Below are positions 6,228 through 7,423 of a stretch of 7,423 nucleotides of DNA, piece by piece. The notes beneath the pieces are model-generated. The model did no database searches. It had not been told where the DNA came from and saw only the letters and a list, made by a program, of their open reading frames with translations. Made by a program: the position numbers and the translations under genes. Location: assembly GCA_038240855.1 (NCBI GenBank), contig JBBRGI010000181.1, forward strand, positions 1 through 7,423, read 5' to 3'. Positions within the stretch are counted from its first letter, which is position 1; each line of letters starts with the position of its first letter. This DNA comes from JAAFHB01 sp038240855. Its GTDB lineage: Bacteria > Bacteroidota > Bacteroidia > Bacteroidales > Prolixibacteraceae.

Positions 6228-6235
6228 GATAACCA

Positions 6236-7423
6236 TCAATAAACCAATGTAACCGTGCCTGTTTGCCGGTGCCGACGACCCAGAAAATCATTAAAATTGA
6301 GGATCCAGACATAGGTCCCTGCAGGAGCATATGATCCGTTTGGCATTTGACCATTCCATCCCCTTATTTCATCCCGGGCTTCGAAGACGATGTCGTTCCA
6401 CCGGCTTAATATTGTTAAGTGATACCCTTCTGTGGCAACACCGTCGGATCCGAGCTTAAATTCACGGTCAACCATATTGGGCGAATTGGGTGAAAATCCG
6501 TTCGGAGGAAAAATACGGTCGAAGGCGACCAACAGTTGATGTGAAACGGTATCAGAACATAAAAATTCGTTGAACGCCTCCAGTAAAACAGTCCGGTATC
6601 CGGTTGAAGTAAAATAATGAGCGGGATCTTTAGTATTTGAAGTTGCTCCATCGCCGAAGTCCCATATGTAAGTGTCAGCTCCGGAACTGAGATTCGAAAA
6701 ATTCACCGTTGGTTTATCGTTGTAAACAGTCGTGTTATCCATACTGAACACTGCTTCAGGTTTTGGGTAAGCCCATGCAAGTGCCTGACTGAGTAATGTG
6801 TCTGCACATCCTGTTGTTGAAGATAATGCGTACAAGGTAACGTCATACTTATGATCAGGTTCAGCATACACATGTGTTACCTGGTCGCCCGTTCCACCCG
6901 TTCCATCACCAAATTCCCAGTTATAATCTACCTTATCAACCGGATCACCCGTTATCGCACTAAGTAACGGCTCAAAAGGCGTACATCCGGCAGCCAAAGA
7001 AGTGAGTACAGAGAAGTCGGGTATGCGTTTTACTAAAACAGTTGCTGTATCACTAAGGCAACCAAATTTTGAAGTCACACTTAGCCGGATGTTTGTCTGC
7101 GGTTTGTTTTTTAGATTGAAAATAAGCGGACCCTGAGTTTCTATCGGATTTTTGATAATCTCTGCAGAATCGAATTTTGATAAATCCCATATGTAACGAT
7201 CGAGGGTATCGCCCGTGCCGGCATAAGAAATGCTGTTATCTCCTTTAAGCAGACAATCAGTCATAAACGATGTGAAGCCGGCGGTCGGGATCGGATAAGT
7301 CCACATAAATTCTTTCCTGCTGATCGTATCAATGCATCCTGTTGTTGACGACTGTGCAATCAGCATAACGTCGTACTTCTGATCGGGTGCTGCATAAACA
7401 TGGCTTACCTGATTACCCGTTCC
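6236..7423 (-). CDS. Secreted PKD-repeat protein with type B type IX sorting domain (3' part)
   Basis: The frame is open from the right edge to a TGA at 6236-6238, giving the last 395 residues; the ATG at 7366 is internal. The visible part is a chain of PKD-like beta-sandwich modules with the motifs YIWDLSKFDS (degenerate, about 77), YNWEFGDGTGGTG (about 167) and YIWDFGDG (about 252). Several modules close with a Cys-Asp-Thr motif (TGCIDT, FGCLSDT, TGCADT, FLCSDT). The last about 93 residues are a gliding-motility-type C-terminal domain (CHU_C/TIGR04131): FPPNGFSPN, YHLTILSRWNDIVFEA, GWNGQMPNGSYAPAGTYVW and the ending TGTVTLVY. Such proteins are exported by the type IX system and displayed on the cell surface, often as adhesins; the ligand is unknown. 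The usual NGDGxND loop after FxPN reads NSPNMVDREF here. Residues 1-50 and 177-226 are related copies (31 of 50 identical). The PorP/SprF-family gene faces it tail to tail. Confidence 0.93.
   Translation of the reverse strand, partial: GTGNQVSHVYAAPDQKYDVMLIAQSSTTGCIDTISRKEFMWTYPIPTAGFTSFMTDCLLKGDNSISYAGTGDTLDRYIWDLSKFDSAEIIKNPIETQGPLIFNLKNKPQTNIRLSVTSKFGCLSDTATVLVKRIPDFSVLTSLAAGCTPFEPLLSAITGDPVDKVDYNWEFGDGTGGTGDQVTHVYAEPDHKYDVTLYALSSTTGCADTLLSQALAWAYPKPEAVFSMDNTTVYNDKPTVNFSNLSSGADTYIWDFGDGATSNTKDPAHYFTSTGYRTVLLEAFNEFLCSDTVSHQLLVAFDRIFPPNGFSPNSPNMVDREFKLGSDGVATEGYHLTILSRWNDIVFEARDEIRGWNGQMPNGSYAPAGTYVWILNFNDFLGRRHRQTGTVTLVY

Overview
The window looks like chromosomal DNA of a Bacteroidota species (Bacteroidales/Cytophagales-like, not resolved further). 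The grounds are a PorP/SprF-family type IX secretion protein, a secreted PKD protein ending in a type B (gliding-motility-type) sorting domain, AT-rich leaders without clear Shine-Dalgarno sequences, and two perfect copies of the Bacteroidota -7 promoter box TAnnTTTG. No tRNA, rRNA, CRISPR array, integrase or insertion sequence was seen.

Left block, minus strand (1-3922). In transcription order it holds a MATE-family efflux protein, an APC-family amino acid permease 38 bp behind it, a small DUF2007 protein with a split zinc ribbon 60 bp further on, and the first 104 residues of an AIM24/TIGR00266 protein running off the left edge. The first three are spaced like an operon. The AIM24 gene stands apart behind a 296-bp gap that contains a decayed gene: about 17 codons matching the N-terminus of RibD-C/dihydrofolate-reductase-like proteins, without a start codon and closed by a double stop.

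Middle (3923-4184). A divergent promoter region has the same box, TACCTTTG, facing each way. The leftward box covers a TTG that could be taken for the MATE start, which argues for the downstream GTG at 3922. The rightward box serves a 178-residue HEAT-like helical repeat protein after a leader of about 100 nt.

Right block (4185-7423). The HEAT-like gene is followed 169 bp later by a PorP/SprF-family outer-membrane protein. Converging on it from the right edge is the 3' part of a large secreted protein made of repeated PKD-like modules plus a type B C-terminal sorting domain. Products of this type are exported by the type IX system, and PorP/SprF proteins are their usual partners in export or surface anchoring. 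Such pairs are often co-directional; here they lie tail to tail. The 283-bp gap between them holds a purine-rich tandem repeat directly after each stop codon, each on its own gene's sense strand, and a 17-bp inverted repeat between them.

I found no convincing new multi-gene system. The items most worth a second look are the dihydrofolate-reductase-like relic, the organised convergent intergenic region, and the DUF2007 protein whose cysteine pairs are separated by a hydrophobic segment.
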